NCBI GenBank assembly: GCA_002359895.1
Contig: DEOB01000010.1
Location: 587,575-651,574, forward strand
Length of the DNA stretch: 64,000 nucleotides
Direction of reading: 5' to 3'
Source: Stenotrophomonas sp. UBA2629
GTDB lineage: Bacteria; Pseudomonadota; Gammaproteobacteria; Xanthomonadales; Xanthomonadaceae
This document shows positions 18,125 through 28,296 of the stretch, in pieces (position 1 is the stretch's first letter; every line of letters begins with the position of its first letter). A program made the translations under genes and the position numbers. Under the pieces are notes generated by a model. That model saw only the letters and a list, made by a program, of their open reading frames with translations. It had not been told where the DNA came from and searched no databases.

Positions 18125-20185
18125 ATGTACTTTGCTTCCCGCATGCCGGGCGTTCCCGCGTGCTTGTCTGTCTGTGTCTGTCTGGCGCTGTTTCCCTCGT
18201 TGGCCCATGCCGATGACCGCGTGTCCACCAAAACCCTGGATACGTTGGTGGTCACCGCCGCTGCACCTACCTCGCCATTGCATTGGGAGACCGATCCCCG
18301 GCTGCCACGGCAACCGGTGCCTGCCAGTGATGGTGCTGATTATCTGAAGACCGTCCCCGGCTTTTCCGCCATCCGCAACGGCGGCACCAATGGTGATCCG
18401 GTGCTGCGCGGCATGTCCGGGTCGCGGCTGAACATCCTCAGCAATGACGGCAATCTGATCGGCGCGTGTCCATCGCGGATGGACAATCCGCTGTCGTACA
18501 TCGCCCCGGAAACCTATGACCGCCTGGTCATCATCAAAGGCCCGCAGAGCGTGCGCTGGGGCGCGGGCGCATCGGCAGGTACGGTACGTTTTGAACGCGA
18601 TACGCCACGTTTCGATGCGCCCGGCATGCAGTTGCAGGCCAGTGCATTGGCCGGCTCGCGCAATCGCAACGACCAGATGCTGGATGCCAGCTTCGGCAGC
18701 ACGCCGGGTTACGTGCGCATCAACGGCAACCGCTCCGAGGCCGATGATTACCGCGACGGAAACGGCGACGTGGTGCCGTCGCGATGGCGCAAATGGAACG
18801 CCGATGCGGCCATCGGTTGGACCCCCGACGCCGACACGGTGCTGGAGGTCAATGCTGGCACCGGTGATGCGCTGGCGCGTTACGCCGGGCGCGGCATGGA
18901 TGGCGCGTCGTTCAAGCGCAGCAGTTATGGCGTGCGTTTTGAGCGCACCAACCTGCCGGGGGCGTGGGACACGCTGCAGGCCAATCTGTACTCCAACAGC
19001 GCCGACCACGTGATGGACAACTACACGCTGCGCACGCCCAACCCCAACAGCAGCATGCCAATGCCGATGGCATCGAATGTGGAACGGCGCACCAACGGCG
19101 GCCGCGTGGCGTCGGAGTGGCGCTGGCAGGGCGTGGCCATCGTCGCCGGCATCGACGCGCAGGACAGCCGCCATCGCAAGCGCAACGGCATGGGGCGGGG
19201 AACGTGGAAGCAGCAACCGTGGAGCCGCGATGCGGACTTCAGCACGCAGGGCGTGTTCACCGAACTGACCTTCGGTGAGGGCACCGCGCAGCGCTGGCTC
19301 ACCGGGTTGCGGCTGGACAAGGCTGAAGCCAAGGATCTGCGCCGGAGCACCGGCATGATGAACATGCCCAACCCCACCGCCGGGCAGACGCGGCAGGAAC
19401 AGCTCGGCAGCGGCTTCCTGCGTTATGAGCAGGACCACGGCCAAGCCTGGACCTGGTACGCCGGCGTTGGCCACAGCGAGCGCATGCCTGACTACTGGGA
19501 GCTGTTCTCCGCCGACGCCGGGCCTGACGGCAGCGTCAATGCATTCGACGGTGTGAAGCCGGAGAAGACCACGCAACTGGACATCGGCCTGCAGTTCCGC
19601 AGCGAAGCGTTGGATGTGTGGGTGTCGGCGTATGCCGGCCAACTGCAGGACTACATCCTGTTCAACTACCGCAGCGGCGGCATGATGGGCAGCAGCACGC
19701 AGGCCACCAATGTGGACGCGCGCATTGCCGGTGCCGAGGCGGGTGCGGAATGGCGCGTGACGCAGGCGTGGAAGCTGGGCGGCACGCTGGCCTATGCGTG
19801 GGGCGAAAATCGTGACCAGCACCGGCCACTGCCACAGATTCCGCCGCTGGAAGCGCGTTTGAATGCCAGCTACGAGCGTGAACGCTGGTCGGCCGGTGCG
19901 TTGCTGCGCGCAGTCACGCAGCAGAACCGCGTGGCGCCGGATCAAGGCAATGTCGTCGCGCGGGATCTTGCACCGACTGCCGGCTTTGCTACGTTGTCGT
20001 TCAATGCGGCCTATCGCATCACCGATGATCTGCGCGCCAGCGTGGGCGTGGACAACGTGTTTGACCGCGCCTATGCCGAGCACTTGAACTTGGCCGGCAG
20101 TGCCGACTTTGGCTTCCCGGCCGAGCGGGTGCGGATCAATGAGCCGGGCCGTTCGTTCTGGCTGAAGCTGGACTATCGCTACTGA
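18125..20185 (+). CDS. TonB-dependent copper receptor (OprC/NosA type)
   Basis: A 686-residue outer-membrane receptor. A signal peptide (ends near ALFPSLAHA, about residue 29) is followed by a TonB box-like LDTLVVTA and the plug (PVPASDGADYLKTVPGF, GGTNGDPVLRGMSGSRLNIL). The plug residues CPSRMD and the segment GPQSVRWGAGASAG match the copper-receptor subgroup. The C-terminal 22-stranded barrel ends in an aromatic residue (LDYRY), as expected for BAM assembly. Methionine-rich loops (MMNMPN, SSMPMPM) fit copper binding. It follows the DUF2946 gene in a likely operon and ends in a strong terminator. Confidence 0.9.
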   Translation: MYFASRMPGVPACLSVCVCLALFPSLAHADDRVSTKTLDTLVVTAAAPTSPLHWETDPRLPRQPVPASDGADYLKTVPGFSAIRNGGTNGDPVLRGMSGSRLNILSNDGNLIGACPSRMDNPLSYIAPETYDRLVIIKGPQSVRWGAGASAGTVRFERDTPRFDAPGMQLQASALAGSRNRNDQMLDASFGSTPGYVRINGNRSEADDYRDGNGDVVPSRWRKWNADAAIGWTPDADTVLEVNAGTGDALARYAGRGMDGASFKRSSYGVRFERTNLPGAWDTLQANLYSNSADHVMDNYTLRTPNPNSSMPMPMASNVERRTNGGRVASEWRWQGVAIVAGIDAQDSRHRKRNGMGRGTWKQQPWSRDADFSTQGVFTELTFGEGTAQRWLTGLRLDKAEAKDLRRSTGMMNMPNPTAGQTRQEQLGSGFLRYEQDHGQAWTWYAGVGHSERMPDYWELFSADAGPDGSVNAFDGVKPEKTTQLDIGLQFRSEALDVWVSAYAGQLQDYILFNYRSGGMMGSSTQATNVDARIAGAEAGAEWRVTQAWKLGGTLAYAWGENRDQHRPLPQIPPLEARLNASYERERWSAGALLRAVTQQNRVAPDQGNVVARDLAPTAGFATLSFNAAYRITDDLRASVGVDNVFDRAYAEHLNLAGSADFGFPAERVRINEPGRSFWLKLDYRY

Positions 20186-20193
20186 TGCATATG

Positions 20194-20230
20194 AAAGCCC
20201 CCGCTGCGGATTGCCGGCAGCGGGGGCTTT
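20194..20230. terminator. Bidirectional terminator between the copper receptor gene and cysH
   Basis: A 14-bp perfect stem (20194-20207 with 20217-20230) with a 9-nt loop, and AAA/TTT at the stem ends. It lies between convergent genes. Confidence 0.8.
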
Positions 20231-20290
20231 GGTTGGTGCGAACTACGCTGAAATACAGATGCGCTCCTTCGCCTGGGTGCCCGTTCCAAC

Positions 20291-21022
20291 TCAAATCTCT
20301 TCGTGCAGGCCGCACTCGCGTTTCAGTCCGAAGAAACGCGTGTCTTCCTCGCGCATGCCCGGTTCCCAGCGACGGGTGGTGTGGAAATCGCCAATGGACA
20401 CGTAGCCTTGTTCCCACAGCGGGTGGTACGGCAACTGGTGTTCCTGCAGATACTTCCACACATCACGGTCGTTCCAATCAGCAATCGGATTGACCTTGTA
20501 GCGCTCGCCACGGCGCTGCAGCACCGGCGTATTGGCACGGCTGGCCGATTGGCTGCGGCGCAGGCCGGTGAACCAGGTGCCCACCTGCAGATCGTCAAGC
20601 GCGCGCTTCATCGGCTCCACCTTGCGCAGGTTGTTGTACTGCTCGATGCCGACCACGCCCTGTTCCCACAGGCGGCCATGACGGGCCTCCATCCAGGCGC
20701 GGCTGACCAGCGGGCGGTAGACCTTGAGGTTGAGCTTGAGGCGCTCGGTCAGCTCGTCGGCAAAGCGATAGGTTTCCGGAAACAGATAGCCGGTGTCGAT
20801 CAGGATCACCGGAATGTCCGGCTGCTGGCTGGCAAGCAGATGCAGAGTGACTGCTGACTGCGCGCCAAAGCTCGACGACAGCACATGGGCGCCGGGGGCG
20901 TTCTGAAGCGCCCAGCGCACGCGGGACTGCGCGTCCATGGCATCCAGTTCGGCGTTGAGCGCACCCAGGTCGTCCGGCAGCGTGATAACGGAATCGTTAA
21001 AGGATCGGTGCAGGGCGCTCAT
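20291..21022 (-). CDS. cysH: Phosphoadenosine phosphosulfate (PAPS) reductase
   Basis: A 243-residue cytosolic enzyme that reduces PAPS to sulfite with thioredoxin or glutaredoxin. It has the PP-loop-like [34 protein letters not shown], and the catalytic cysteine C237 in the C-terminal ECGLHEEI. The CC...CxxC cysteines that hold the [4Fe-4S] cluster of APS reductases are absent. It is therefore the PAPS-specific type, in agreement with an APS kinase (cysNC) in the same cluster. Its start overlaps the cysI stop by 4 bp (ATGA), so it is the third gene of a cysJ-cysI-cysH operon. Confidence 0.95.
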   Translation of the reverse strand: MSALHRSFNDSVITLPDDLGALNAELDAMDAQSRVRWALQNAPGAHVLSSSFGAQSAVTLHLLASQQPDIPVILIDTGYLFPETYRFADELTERLKLNLKVYRPLVSRAWMEARHGRLWEQGVVGIEQYNNLRKVEPMKRALDDLQVGTWFTGLRRSQSASRANTPVLQRRGERYKVNPIADWNDRDVWKYLQEHQLPYHPLWEQGYVSIGDFHTTRRWEPGMREEDTRFFGLKRECGLHEEI

Positions 21023-22725
21023 GCGTGCAGTTCCACGGGGATTTCGCGATGGGTGGGGTAGGGCGGCAGGTTGACGATGCCAGCGCGGTGCAGGAAATCA
21101 CCGAAGCCTTCGTCGTGCGAGCGTTCGCCTGCATAGCGGGCGAACAGCGGTTCAAGCGCGGAAAGGATGTCCGGCTCGGTGATGTTTTCGCGGTACAGCG
21201 TGTTCAGGCGTTGACCGCGATGGTCGGCGCCGAGCATCAGGTTGTAGCGGCCCGGGGCTTTGCCGACCAGCGCGATCTCGCCCAGGTAAGGGCGCGAGCA
21301 ACCATTGGGGCAGCCAGAAATACGCAGCAGGATCGGCGCCTCGGCCAAGCCGTGCTGCTCAAGCAGTGGTTGCAACTTGGCGCTGAATTCCGGCAGGTAA
21401 CGCTCGGCTTCGGCCATCGCCAAACCGCAGGTGGGCAGGGCCACGCAGGCCATCGCCGCGCGTGCCAATGCAGTGGGGGCTTGGTTGCCGGCATCCAAAC
21501 CCGCAGCTTGGACCAACGTATTGATGCGCTCGCGTTGATCGGCCGGCACGCCGGCGATCACCAGGTTCTGGTTGCCGGTCATGCGGAACTCGCCGGTATG
21601 GAAGCTGGCGATTTCACGCAGGGCGCAGAGGTGCGGTGCGCCCGGCAAATCGGCAATGCGCCCGGCGGGCAGCGACAGGGTGAGGTGCCAGCGGCCATCG
21701 TCGCCTTCATTCCAACCGTAGCGGTCGCCGTTGTGGGCAAACGGCTGCGAGCGGCTGGGCGCGAAGCGGATGCCGGCGCGCTGTTCGATCTGCGCGATCA
21801 CCGTATCCAGACCGTGGTCGTCGATGGTGTACTTGAAGCGTGCGCGCTTGCGCAGCTCGCGGTTGCCCAGGTCACGCTGGGTGGTGACCACGGCGGTAGC
21901 GACATCCAGCAACGCCTCGCGTGGAATGAAGCCGACCAGGTTGGCGATGCGCGGGTAGGTTTCCGCATCGCCGTGGGTAGCGCCCATGCCGCCACCGATG
22001 CTGACGTCGTAACCCAGCAGTTCGCCGGCATCGTTCAACACGCCGATGAAGCCCAGATCATTGGCAAAAACATCCACGTCGTTGACCGGCGGCAATGCAA
22101 AGCCGATCTTGAATTTGCGCGGCAGGTAGCGCTCGCCGTAGATGGGCTCTTCCTCGCTGCCGCTGCCGGCCACGCGCTCTTCATCCAGCCATATTTCGTA
22201 ATAGGCGCGGGTGTTGGGCAGCAGGTGCTCGGAGGTGCGCGCGGCATCGGCATACAGCGTGGCGTGCGCGCTGGACAGCAGCGGGTTGGCCGCCACCAAC
22301 ACGTTGCGGTTGACGTCACCGCAGGCGGCCAGCGTGTCGATCAGCGCGGCATTGATGGCCTGCATGGTGGCTTTCAGTTCACGCTTGATCACGCCGTGGA
22401 ACTGGAACGCCTGGCGGGTGGTGATGCGCAGCGAATGATTGCCGAAGCGGGTGGCAATGCTGTCCAGCTTGAGCCACTGCGCCGGGCTGATGACGCCACC
22501 CGGCGTACGCGTGCGGATCATGAACTGATAGGCCGGCTCAAGCTTCTGACGGCGGCGCTCATCGCGCACGTCGCGATCGTCCTGCTGGTAACTGCCGTGG
22601 TACTTGATCAGGGTCTGGTCGTCCTCGCGCAGAGCGCCGGTGACCGGGTCGGCCAGACTTTCCAGCAGCGAACCGCGCAGGCGGTTGCTTTCAGCTTTGA
22701 TGGATTCGACGGAGTGGGTGCTCAT
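21019..22725 (-). CDS. cysI: Sulfite reductase (NADPH) hemoprotein beta subunit
   Basis: A 568-residue subunit that reduces sulfite to sulfide using a coupled siroheme and [4Fe-4S] centre. The four cluster cysteines are visible as C-X5-C in CVALPTCG and C-X3-C in SGCPNGCSR, and the siroheme-binding [12 protein letters not shown] region is present. It works with CysJ, encoded just upstream, and needs siroheme from CysG. It lies 96 bp downstream of cysJ and overlaps cysH by 4 bp. Confidence 0.96.
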   Translation of the reverse strand: MSTHSVESIKAESNRLRGSLLESLADPVTGALREDDQTLIKYHGSYQQDDRDVRDERRRQKLEPAYQFMIRTRTPGGVISPAQWLKLDSIATRFGNHSLRITTRQAFQFHGVIKRELKATMQAINAALIDTLAACGDVNRNVLVAANPLLSSAHATLYADAARTSEHLLPNTRAYYEIWLDEERVAGSGSEEEPIYGERYLPRKFKIGFALPPVNDVDVFANDLGFIGVLNDAGELLGYDVSIGGGMGATHGDAETYPRIANLVGFIPREALLDVATAVVTTQRDLGNRELRKRARFKYTIDDHGLDTVIAQIEQRAGIRFAPSRSQPFAHNGDRYGWNEGDDGRWHLTLSLPAGRIADLPGAPHLCALREIASFHTGEFRMTGNQNLVIAGVPADQRERINTLVQAAGLDAGNQAPTALARAAMACVALPTCGLAMAEAERYLPEFSAKLQPLLEQHGLAEAPILLRISGCPNGCSRPYLGEIALVGKAPGRYNLMLGADHRGQRLNTLYRENITEPDILSALEPLFARYAGERSHDEGFGDFLHRAGIVNLPPYPTHREIPVELHA

Positions 22726-22821
22726 GTTCTATTCGCTGTGGCATGAAGTAAGGCGGGTGTGATGGCAGCGCAGGCCGCCGCTTCGTTGCTGCCGCAGGCG
22801 GCGGCCAACAACGCTCAGCAC

Positions 22822-24657
22822 TCAGTACACATCCCGGCCATAACGCCCCTCCGTATGCAGCTGCGTCAGATATTCCCGGGCGCCCTCGTCGTCCAGGCCG
22901 CCATGCTCGCGCACCACATCCAGCAATGCCGCATGCACGTCCTTGCCCATGCTGATGGCACCGCACACGTACAGATGCGCACCGTTCTGCAGCCAGTCGT
23001 ACAGATCACGGCCGCGCGTACGCAGGCGCTGCTGCACATAGACCTTGTCGGTCTGGTCGCGTGAGAACGCCAGATCCAGGCGATGCAGCTCCTTGCGGCG
23101 CAGCGCGTCCTGCCACTCGGTCTGGTACAGGAAATCACTGTTGAAATGACGCGCGCCGAAGAACAGCCAGTTGCGGCCGTTTGCGCCGGTTTCCGCACGC
23201 TCCTGCACGAAGCCACGGAACGGTGCCACGCCGGTGCCCGGGCCGATCATGATGATGTCGCGGTTGCTGTCGGCCGGTACGCGGAAACGCTCGTTGGCCT
23301 CGATGAACACCGGCAGCGGGCTGCCTTCTTCCAACGCTGCCAGAAAGCTGCTTGCTGCGCCCTGATGTGCACTGCCGTGCGCCTCGTAACGCAGCTCGTC
23401 CACGGTGAGGTGCACTTCTTCGCCCACGCGCTTGCGGCTGGAGGCGATGGAGTACAGGCGGTGCGCGGCCGGGCGCAGCGTGCCGACCAAGGCGTCGGCA
23501 CTCCATTCGGCCGGCCAACGGCGCAGCACATCCACCAGCTGGTGATCGTCGAATACGCGGGTCAACTCGGCTTTGTGTTCCGGCTCCAGCAGGCGCGCGA
23601 GTTCGGCATGTGCGCTGCGTTCGCCGACGTTGATCAGCAGCGGGCGCGAGATGCGGGTGAGTTCGCGGTGCTCGCTCAACCACTGCGACAACGGACGTGT
23701 GTGGCCGTCATGGCTGACCTCGGTGGCGCCATTCAAGCCGGTGGCCGCCAGCACCGCTTCAACCAGCGCCTGCGGATTGCGATGGACGATACCCAACGCG
23801 TCACCCGGCTCGTAGTGCAGGCCGCTGCCTTCCAGCGACAGCTCAAGGTGATGCACCCACTTGTCGGCGCTGCCGTAGCGGGTATATGCCGGGCCCTTGA
23901 AGTCGCGGCCGCTGATCACCTGCCGCGACAACACCTCAGCGGTGAACGGATGCTGCGCGGTGTAGACGTTGGCATGGCGCAGCGGGGTGACATTGCTCGG
24001 CGCCGGGTTGGCGGCTTCGCTGATGTTGGCGCGGGCGTCGGCCAGTGCTTGGCTGCGCCACGGTGCGGCTACGGTGTCGATGTCCAGGTCGGCTTCGCCC
24101 GCCGGCTGCAGGCGGGTGGCACCCAGTTCGGCCAGGCGGGTGTCCAGCGTGCGGGCAATGCCGCAGAACTCGGCATAACTGGAGTCGCCCAAACCCAGCA
24201 CGGCGTACTTGAGCTCCGGCAGCTTGGGCGCGCGCTTGCTGGCGATGAATTCAACCAGGCCAATCGCATCATCCGGCGGGTCGCCTTCGCCCTGGGTGCT
24301 GATGACGATGTACAGCAGGCGCTCGTTGGCCAGCTCGCGGGTGGCGTAGGCATCGGCGCGCAGCAGGCGCACCGGCAGGCCGGCGGCCTCGACCTCGGCG
24401 ACCAGCTGCTCGGCGGCGCGGCGGGCGTTGCCGGTCTGGCTACCGTAGACCACGGTCAAGCGTGTGTGCGATGACTGCGCGGCATGGCCGCCGGGGATGA
24501 CCGCAAGAGACGGGGGAGGGTTTCCTTGGGCCAACCCGGCGGCGAAGCCGGACAGCCACCAAAGGCTGTTGCCATCCAGGCCCTCCACCAGTCGTGACAG
24601 CAGAACCCTGCGGTCTTCAGGCAGGGGGCTGGGTGGGACGGTGGCGGCGGCGGTCAT
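22822..24657 (-). CDS. cysJ: Sulfite reductase (NADPH) flavoprotein alpha subunit
   Basis: A 611-residue flavoprotein that passes electrons from NADPH through FAD and FMN to CysI. Domain order: short N-terminal helical part, flavodoxin-like FMN domain (about 65-210, starting VVYGSQTGNARRAAEQL), FAD-binding linker domain (with RLYSIASS), and NADPH-binding domain (GPGTGVAPFRGFVQE). It ends in the family C-terminus GRYGRDVY. The ATG is divergent from cysD across a 198-bp region. It is first in the cysJIH operon. Confidence 0.96.
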   Translation of the reverse strand: MTAAATVPPSPLPEDRRVLLSRLVEGLDGNSLWWLSGFAAGLAQGNPPPSLAVIPGGHAAQSSHTRLTVVYGSQTGNARRAAEQLVAEVEAAGLPVRLLRADAYATRELANERLLYIVISTQGEGDPPDDAIGLVEFIASKRAPKLPELKYAVLGLGDSSYAEFCGIARTLDTRLAELGATRLQPAGEADLDIDTVAAPWRSQALADARANISEAANPAPSNVTPLRHANVYTAQHPFTAEVLSRQVISGRDFKGPAYTRYGSADKWVHHLELSLEGSGLHYEPGDALGIVHRNPQALVEAVLAATGLNGATEVSHDGHTRPLSQWLSEHRELTRISRPLLINVGERSAHAELARLLEPEHKAELTRVFDDHQLVDVLRRWPAEWSADALVGTLRPAAHRLYSIASSRKRVGEEVHLTVDELRYEAHGSAHQGAASSFLAALEEGSPLPVFIEANERFRVPADSNRDIIMIGPGTGVAPFRGFVQERAETGANGRNWLFFGARHFNSDFLYQTEWQDALRRKELHRLDLAFSRDQTDKVYVQQRLRTRGRDLYDWLQNGAHLYVCGAISMGKDVHAALLDVVREHGGLDDEGAREYLTQLHTEGRYGRDVY

Positions 24658-24855
24658 TTCCGGTCCGGTCTGGTTGTGGATGACTGATGCTAGGGAGGCG
24701 GGCCGGCAAGCGGAAAGGATCAGCGGTTATCGCTTCATGCCCTGCGTTTATTTCAACCGGCCTGACGGCCAGTCCACACTCGCCGTCCTGCACCGAACTC
24801 ATCCGGCCAAACTGTTATTCTTCGTTTGAGCTTCATTAAACTATTGTCAGTGCCA
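24658..24855. promoter_or_regulatory. Divergent promoter region cysJIH / cysD-cysNC
   Basis: The 198-bp region between divergent sulfate-assimilation operons has two AT-rich patches in an otherwise GC-rich sequence (about 24725-24755 and 24810-24848). The second contains TTATTC, CATTAA and TATTGT elements just upstream of cysD. It is the obvious place for CysB binding and two promoters, but no dyad as clean as the one upstream of cysG was found. Confidence 0.5.
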
Positions 24856-25767
24856 ATGACTGCTAACGCACATTTATCAAATCTCGACCGGCTGGAAGCC
24901 GAAAGCATCCACATCCTGCGGGAAGTTGCCGCGGCCTTTGACAACCCGGTGCTGCTGTATTCGGTGGGCAAGGACAGCTCGGTGCTGCTGCATCTGCTGC
25001 TCAAGGCCTTTGCCCCGGGCGTGCCGCCGATTCCGCTGCTGCATGTGGACACGCGCTGGAAGTTCGGCGAGATGATCGCTTTCCGCGACCGTCGCGTGGC
25101 CGAGACCGGCACCGAGCTGCGCGTGCATATCAACCCGGACGGCATCGCCCAGGACATCGGCCCGGTGACGCACGGCGCCAGCGTGCACACAGACGTGATG
25201 AAAACCCAGGGCCTGAAGCAGGCATTGGACAAGTGGAAGTTCGACGCGGCCATCGGTGGTGCGCGCCGTGACGAGGAAAAGTCGCGTGCCAAAGAGCGCG
25301 TGTTTTCGTTCCGCAATGATCGCCACCGCTGGGACCCCAAGAACCAGCGGCCGGAGCTGTGGAACCTGTACAACGCCCGCATCCATCCGGGCGAGAGCGT
25401 ACGCGTGTTTCCGCTGTCCAACTGGACCGAGCTGGATATCTGGCTGTACATCTATCGCGAGAAGATTCCGGTGGTGCCGTTGTATCTGGCCGCCGAGCGG
25501 CCGGTGGTGGAGCGCGACGGCAGCCTGATCATGGTGGATGACGAGCGCCTGCCGCTGCGTCCGGGCGAAGTGCCGCAACTGCGCAAAGTGCGTTTCCGTA
25601 CGCTGGGCTGCTACCCGCTGACCGGCGCCATTGAATCGGAAGCCGACACGCTGGAAAAAATCATCGCCGAGATGCTGGTGTCCACCAGCTCCGAACGGCA
25701 GGGCCGCTTGATCGACCACGACCAATCGGCCTCGATGGAAAAGAAGAAGTTGGAGGGTTATTTCTGA
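24856..25767 (+). CDS. cysD: Sulfate adenylyltransferase subunit 2
   Basis: A 303-residue ATP sulfurylase catalytic subunit of the PAPS-reductase/PP-loop family, which makes APS from sulfate and ATP. It shows the PP-loop [12 protein letters not shown] near residues 36-47, [16 protein letters not shown], and the C-terminal [11 protein letters not shown] and KKKLEGYF typical of CysD. The first in-frame ATG (24856) is used; the sequence upstream has no better start. Its last base is shared with the start of cysNC (TGATG), giving translational coupling. Confidence 0.96.
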   Translation: MTANAHLSNLDRLEAESIHILREVAAAFDNPVLLYSVGKDSSVLLHLLLKAFAPGVPPIPLLHVDTRWKFGEMIAFRDRRVAETGTELRVHINPDGIAQDIGPVTHGASVHTDVMKTQGLKQALDKWKFDAAIGGARRDEEKSRAKERVFSFRNDRHRWDPKNQRPELWNLYNARIHPGESVRVFPLSNWTELDIWLYIYREKIPVVPLYLAAERPVVERDGSLIMVDDERLPLRPGEVPQLRKVRFRTLGCYPLTGAIESEADTLEKIIAEMLVSTSSERQGRLIDHDQSASMEKKKLEGYF

Positions 25768-27650
25768 TGAGCGCCGTGGCTACTTCTTCGGATATCTCCG
25801 CCTACCTGCAGCAACACGAAAACAAGCCGCTGCTGCGCTTCATCACCTGTGGCAGCGTGGACGATGGCAAGAGCACGCTGATTGGCCGCCTGCTGTACGA
25901 AAGCAAGCGCCTGTTTGACGACCAATTGGCCGCACTGGAAGCAGACAGCCGTCGCCATGGCACGCAGGGCGAGCGCATTGATTACGCGCTGCTGCTGGAT
26001 GGTTTGGCCGCCGAGCGCGAGCAGGGCATCACCATCGACGTGGCGTACCGCTATTTCGATACCGACCGCCGCAAATACATCGTTGCCGATTGCCCCGGGC
26101 ACGAGCAGTACACCCGCAACATGGCGACCGGTGCTTCCACCGCCGACGTGGCGGTGGTGCTGGTGGATGCACGCAAAGGCCTGCTGTCGCAGACCCGCAG
26201 GCACAGTTACATCATTTCCCTGTTGGGCATTGGCCAGGTGGTATTGGCGGTGAACAAGATGGATCTGGTGGATTACGACGCCGAGGTGTTCACGCGTATC
26301 CGCGATGAATACCAAGCGCTGGCCGGGCAATTGGGCATTACCCATGTGCAGGCCATTCCGCTGTCGGCATTGGAAGGGCAGAACCTGTCCACGCGTTCGA
26401 CGTTGATGCCGTGGTACGCCGGCCCCAGCCTGATTGAACACCTGGACACGGTGCAGCTCAGCGACCGTGACGCCAGCAGCGGCCTGCGCCTGCCGGTGCA
26501 GTGGGTCAATCGGCCGAATCAGGATTTCCGTGGCTTTGCCGGCACCATCGCCGGTGGCCAGGTACGCGTCGGTGATGCCGTGGTGGTGCTGCCCTCGGCA
26601 CGCCGTTCCACGGTCAAGCAGGTGCTGGGCGCGGATGGACCCTTGGACACCGCATTTGCCGGGCAGGCGGTGACGTTGACCTTGAATGATGAGGTGGATG
26701 TCAGCCGTGGTGATGTGATTGCCGCCGCCGATGATCCGCCGGAAGTTGCCGACCAGTTCGCCGCGCATGTGCTGTGGATGGACGACGCCGCATTGCTGCC
26801 GGGTCGTCCGTACTGGCTGCAGATCGGCAGCCGCACCGTGTCGGCCAGCATCAGCGAAATCAAGCACCGCGTGGATGTGAACACGCAGGAGCGGTTGGCG
26901 GCGAAGCGCCTGGAGTTGAACGAGGTGGGCTACTGCAACCTGGCGCTGGATGAGCCGGTGGCGTTTGCACCATATGCACAGAACCGCGCGCTGGGCGGCT
27001 TCATTCTTATCGACCGCCAGACCAATGCCACCGTCGCCGCCGGCACACTGGATTTCGCCCTGCGCCGCGCCGGCAACGTGCACTGGCAGCATCTGGATGT
27101 GGACAAGGCCGCGCGCTCGCGCATCAAGGGGCAGCAGCCCAAGGTGCTGTGGTTTACCGGCCTGTCCGGCGCGGGCAAATCCACCGTCGCCAATCAGGTG
27201 GAGAAGCGCCTGCACGCACAGGGCCGGCACACCTTCCTGTTGGACGGTGACAACGTCCGCCACGGTTTGAACCGCGACCTGGGTTTTACCGACGAAGACC
27301 GCGTGGAGAACATCCGCCGTGTAGCCGAGGTGGCGCGACTGATGGCCGACGCCGGGCTGATCGTGCTGGTGAGCTTTATTTCGCCATTCCGCGCCGAACG
27401 GCAGATGGCACGCGAGCGATTCGAGCCGGGGGAGTTTGTGGAGGTATTTGTTGACGTGCCACTGGCCGTGGCCGAAGCCCGCGACGTGAAGGGCCTGTAC
27501 CGCAAGGCGCGGGCCGGGCAAATCCCAAACTTCACCGGCATCGACTCGCCCTACGAAGCCCCGGAAACCCCCGAGCTGCACCTGCGCGCGGACACTGACA
27601 GCGTGCCAGCGATGGTGGAGCAGGTGCTGCAGGTGTTGGACCGCGGGTGA
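25767..27650 (+). CDS. cysNC: Bifunctional sulfate adenylyltransferase GTPase subunit / APS kinase
   Basis: A 627-residue fusion. The N-terminal part (about 1-440) is the CysN GTPase that drives CysD: G1 [10 protein letters not shown]3 DCPGHEQY, G4 NKMD, then two EF-Tu-like beta barrels. The C-terminal part (about 455-627) is APS kinase, with P-loop GLSGAGKST and the FISPFRAER and [19 protein letters not shown] motifs, giving PAPS. Such fusions are usual in Xanthomonadaceae. It forms an operon with cysD and is divergent from cysJIH. The kinase domain is consistent with the PAPS-type CysH. Confidence 0.96.
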   Translation: MSAVATSSDISAYLQQHENKPLLRFITCGSVDDGKSTLIGRLLYESKRLFDDQLAALEADSRRHGTQGERIDYALLLDGLAAEREQGITIDVAYRYFDTDRRKYIVADCPGHEQYTRNMATGASTADVAVVLVDARKGLLSQTRRHSYIISLLGIGQVVLAVNKMDLVDYDAEVFTRIRDEYQALAGQLGITHVQAIPLSALEGQNLSTRSTLMPWYAGPSLIEHLDTVQLSDRDASSGLRLPVQWVNRPNQDFRGFAGTIAGGQVRVGDAVVVLPSARRSTVKQVLGADGPLDTAFAGQAVTLTLNDEVDVSRGDVIAAADDPPEVADQFAAHVLWMDDAALLPGRPYWLQIGSRTVSASISEIKHRVDVNTQERLAAKRLELNEVGYCNLALDEPVAFAPYAQNRALGGFILIDRQTNATVAAGTLDFALRRAGNVHWQHLDVDKAARSRIKGQQPKVLWFTGLSGAGKSTVANQVEKRLHAQGRHTFLLDGDNVRHGLNRDLGFTDEDRVENIRRVAEVARLMADAGLIVLVSFISPFRAERQMARERFEPGEFVEVFVDVPLAVAEARDVKGLYRKARAGQIPNFTGIDSPYEAPETPELHLRADTDSVPAMVEQVLQVLDRG

Positions 27651-27781
27651 GCTGAGTCTTGGAAAGAGAAGGCGGGCAGGGCAAGAGGGGCAGGGCGCTC
27701 CTGATGCCCCTTCTCCCGCTGACGGGAGATCGTGGCGCCGGGGCCAAGTTCGAAGCCGGAGCCGGAGCCGGAGCCAAGACC

Positions 27782-28148
27782 GAAGCTGCATTTGATGTCC
27801 CTTCTCCCGCCTGCGGGAGAAGGTGTTGCGCAGCACCGGATGAGGGGGCTTTAGATGTTCTGTGAAGCAATGTCAGCGAAGAGCTGCCCTCATCCGCCCT
27901 AAGGGCACTTCTCCCATGAATGGGAGAAGGGAGCAGATCCAAAGCCAAAGCCAAAGCCGAAGTCGAAGCTGCATTTGATGTCCCTTCTCCCGCCTGCGGG
28001 AGAAGGTGGTGCGCAGCACCGGATGAGGGGGCTTTTGGTGCTCTGTGAAGCAATGCCAGCGAAGAGCTGCCCTCATCCGCCCTACGGGCACCTTCTCCCA
28101 TGAATGGGAGAAGGGAGTGGATCCAAAGCCGAAGCCAAAGCCAAAGCC
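27782..28148. repeat. Tandem 183/184-bp compound palindromic repeat (two copies)
   Basis: Copy 1 begins at 27782 and copy 2 at 27965, with only about a dozen differences by eye. Each copy contains a 10-bp stem palindrome with a 2-nt spacer (27801-27822 in copy 1) and a second one of the same design (27908-27929). A long-range pair (GGATGAGGG 27838-27846 with CCCTCATCC 27887-27895) brackets the middle. The unit could fold as one large branched structure. Similar CTTCTCCC-type intergenic repeats are familiar from Xanthomonadaceae genomes. Confidence 0.85.
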
Positions 28149-28178
28149 AAAGCCAAAGCCAAAGCCGAAGCCGAGGCC
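28125..28178 (+). repeat. Hexanucleotide array (AAAGCC-type, nine units)
   Basis: Nine successive 6-bp units: six AAAGCC, two GAAGCC and a terminal GAGGCC. Shorter related patches lie at 27752-27787 (GGAGCC/GAAGCC) and 27941-27970. The array ends 118 bp before the start of the RND adaptor gene. Unit number in such arrays can change by slippage. Confidence 0.9.
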
Positions 28179-28296
28179 CACTTCGCCTCCAGCTATAGCC
28201 CTGTCAGACAGAAATCGCCATTACCCCCCTAACGGCACATTCGGCCGTCATCTGGCCTCGTTAGACTGCCCGATCGTGTATCAGACAGGACTGTGT

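Larger units (their letters stand above)
27651..28296. other. 646-bp repeat-filled intergenic region between cysNC and the RND operon
   Basis: No gene is supported. The region is almost entirely repeats: a partial palindrome at 27703-27735, three hexanucleotide patches (27752-27787, 27941-27970, 28125-28178) and two tandem copies of a compound palindromic unit. About 100 bp of ordinary sequence (28180-28296) remains for the promoter of the efflux operon. A long open frame through the repeats, in phase with the efflux adaptor gene, is judged accidental. Confidence 0.7.

Noticed and set aside
17702..20083. 793-residue minus-strand frame opposite the copper receptor
   Set aside because: No motif and biased composition; the plus-strand receptor is unmistakable.
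25758..27836. 692-residue minus-strand frame opposite cysNC
   Set aside because: Antisense to a well-conserved fusion protein, with His/Gln-rich shadow composition.
27651..28180. CRISPR array or integron-like array
   Set aside because: Units are 183-184 bp with internal palindromes and 6-bp satellites, not short repeats with unique spacers; no cas or integrase genes.
28045..28296. N-terminal extension with Lys-Pro repeat for the efflux adaptor
   Set aside because: It is a translation of repeat DNA; the lipoprotein signal begins at the ATG at 28297.
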